Notes under the pieces: generated by a model
The model's database searches: none
What the model was told of the DNA's origin: nothing
The model's input: the letters and a program-made list of their open reading frames with translations, nothing else
Part shown: positions 4,253 through 5,564 of the stretch, one piece after another
Layout: the number at the start of each line of letters is the position of its first letter
Position numbering within the stretch: the first letter of the stretch is position 1
Made by a program: the position numbers and the translations under genes
NCBI GenBank assembly: GCA_035948855.1
Contig: DASZIT010000061.1
Span: 1-5,564 of the forward strand
Length of the DNA: 5,564 nucleotides
Direction of reading: 5' to 3'
Source of the DNA: DASZIT01 sp035948855
Lineage (GTDB): Bacteria > Actinomycetota > Acidimicrobiia > Acidimicrobiales > RAAP-2

Positions 4253-5564
4253 GCCCGGCCACGGAGAGCGAGGCCAGGCGGGTAGCCGAGGCGGCCCGGG
4301 AGCAGGAATGGACCCGGCCGAGCTTCGGCAAGGGCCTCTTCCTCGGATCGTTCGACCTCGATCTGATCCACCCCCACCCGCAGCCGACCGAGGACGAACG
4401 GCGCAAGGGCGATGCCTTCCTGGCCAAGCTGGATGCCTTCCTCCGAACCGAGGTCGACCCGATGGTCATCGAGGAGGATGCCCGGGTGCCGGATCACGTC
4501 ATCAAGGGCCTGTGTGAACTCGGGGCGCTCGGGATGAAGATCGACGAGAAATATGGCGGGCTCGGCCTCTCGCACGTCTACTACAACCGGGCGTTGTCGC
4601 TGGTCGGTTCCGTCCACTCGTCGTTGAGCTCGCTGTTGAGCGCCCACCAATCCATCGGGGTTCCCGAACCCCTCAAGCTGTTCGGAACCGAGGAGCAGAA
4701 GCAGCGGTTCCTGCCCCGGGTAGCCAGCAACGAGATCAGCGCCTTTCTCCTCACCGAGCCCGACGTCGGCAGCGACCCCGCCCGGATGGGCGCCACCGCC
4801 GAGCCCACCGACGACGGTTCGGCCTACCTGCTGAACGGCACCAAACTCTGGACCACCAACGGCGTCATCGCCGACCTCCTGGTGGTGATGGCGGTGGTGC
4901 CCAAGGCCGAGGGCCGCCGCGGCGGCATCACCGCCTTCGTCGTCGAAGCCGACAGCCCGGGCATATCCGTACTCCACCGCAATGAGTTCATGGGCTTGCG
5001 GGGCATCGAGAACGGCGTCACCCGGTTCGAGGACGTGAAGGTCCCCGCCGAGAACGTGGTCGGCGACGTCGGCCACGGACTCAAGGTGGCTCTGACCACG
5101 TTGAACACCGGGCGGCTCTCGCTGCCGGCCATCTGCTCGTCTTCGGCCAAGGTGTCCCTCAAGATCGCCCGCAATTGGGCGAACGAACGGGTCCAGTGGG
5201 GCATGCCCATCGGCAAGCATGAGGCGGTGGCCCACAAGCTTGCCTTCATCGCCGGCCTCACCTTTGCCATGGATGCCGTGGTCGAGCTGTCCAGCTCGCT
5301 GGCCGACCAGCAGCGGAACGACATCCGCATCGAGGCCGCCCTGGCCAAGCTGTACTGCTCGGAGATGTCCTGGCTGGTAGCCGACGAGATGGTCCAGATT
5401 CGGGGTGGGCGGGGCTACGAGACGGCGAAGTCACTCCGGGCCAGGGGGGAGCCCGCGATTCCCGCCGAACAGATCCTGCGAGACCTCCGGATCACCCGCA
5501 TCTTCGAAGGTTCCAGCGAGATCATGAAGCTGATGATCGCCCGGGAGGCGGTCGACCAGCACCT
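4249..5564 (+). CDS. Acyl-CoA dehydrogenase, very-long-chain/ACAD9-like type (3' end outside the window)
   Basis: The 438 visible codons encode an FAD-dependent acyl-CoA dehydrogenase, which introduces the trans-2,3 double bond of acyl-CoA and passes electrons to electron-transfer flavoprotein. The order is: an extension typical of this subgroup (WTRPSFGKGLFLGSFDLDLI, 21-40), the helical N-terminal domain (about 48-165), the flavin/substrate motif LLTEPDVGSD (167-176) and WTTNG (201-205) in the beta domain, and the C-terminal helical domain with QIRGGRGYE (383-391). FEGSSEI places the likely catalytic base at E420, as in VLCAD and medium-chain enzymes. Relatives of this type usually run to about 600 residues or more with an extra C-terminal domain, so the missing part is probably sizeable. 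The start at ATG 4249 fits the family. An in-frame GTG at 4198 would add 17 residues unlike it and abuts its ribosome site. The gene diverges from the ligase block, which suggests a shared degradation pathway. Confidence 0.94.
   Translation, partial: MSPATESEARRVAEAAREQEWTRPSFGKGLFLGSFDLDLIHPHPQPTEDERRKGDAFLAKLDAFLRTEVDPMVIEEDARVPDHVIKGLCELGALGMKIDEKYGGLGLSHVYYNRALSLVGSVHSSLSSLLSAHQSIGVPEPLKLFGTEEQKQRFLPRVASNEISAFLLTEPDVGSDPARMGATAEPTDDGSAYLLNGTKLWTTNGVIADLLVVMAVVPKAEGRRGGITAFVVEADSPGISVLHRNEFMGLRGIENGVTRFEDVKVPAENVVGDVGHGLKVALTTLNTGRLSLPAICSSSAKVSLKIARNWANERVQWGMPIGKHEAVAHKLAFIAGLTFAMDAVVELSSSLADQQRNDIRIEAALAKLYCSEMSWLVADEMVQIRGGRGYETAKSLRARGEPAIPAEQILRDLRITRIFEGSSEIMKLMIAREAVDQH

Noticed and set aside
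4021..5235. Long minus-strand open frame upstream of the GTG at 4020, antisense to the acyl-CoA dehydrogenase
   Set aside because: It is an in-frame extension caused by GC-rich codon bias. The opposite strand encodes an unmistakable acyl-CoA dehydrogenase, and the translated antisense part has the Gly/Asp/His-rich composition of a shadow frame.

Overview
The window is GC-rich throughout and is best read as part of an actinobacterial chromosome. The support is codon usage dominated by G/C third positions, a mycothiol-dependent maleylpyruvate isomerase-type protein (a family tied to mycothiol-making Actinomycetota), and an acyl-CoA dehydrogenase of a type common in Actinomycetota. An uncultured lineage such as Acidimicrobiia would fit, but the sequence alone does not settle the taxon. 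No tRNA, rRNA, insertion sequence, CRISPR array or phage gene is visible.

Layout. Positions 1-147 (+) are the last 48 codons of an aldo/keto reductase. It converges, with a 22-base gap, on a four-gene block on the minus strand that runs from about 4020 down to 170. In transcription order this block is: an unrecognised 233-residue protein (BarA here, 3319-4020), an ANL-superfamily acyl-CoA ligase (1758-3281), a paralogue of the first protein (BarB here, 1042-1749), and a maleylpyruvate isomerase-like DinB-fold protein (170-958). BarA and BarB are labels for this report only, not gene names. Spacings between the four genes are 37, 8 and 83 bases. Diverging from the block across a roughly 200-base control region is an acyl-CoA dehydrogenase (ACAD) of the very-long-chain/ACAD9-like type, starting at 4249 (+) and cut by the window end after its catalytic glutamate.

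How the genes may work together (inference). The ligase would activate a carboxylic acid to its CoA thioester. The dehydrogenase could then introduce the 2,3 double bond. The two paralogues share about half of their N-terminal residues, sit on either side of the ligase gene, and each look like an internally duplicated ferredoxin-like (dimeric alpha/beta barrel) protein. They are the least explained part of the window and the best candidates for something undescribed, possibly substrate-handling or auxiliary catalytic partners of the ligase. The DinB-fold protein may add a thiol-dependent isomerisation or detoxification step.

Control. The divergent region contains a good housekeeping-type promoter candidate for the minus-strand block (TTGACC, 17-base spacer, TACCAT). 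It also contains a very strong ribosome binding site that serves not the dehydrogenase start but a 15-codon upstream reading frame, whose stop overlaps the dehydrogenase ATG as ATGA. This suggests translational coupling.
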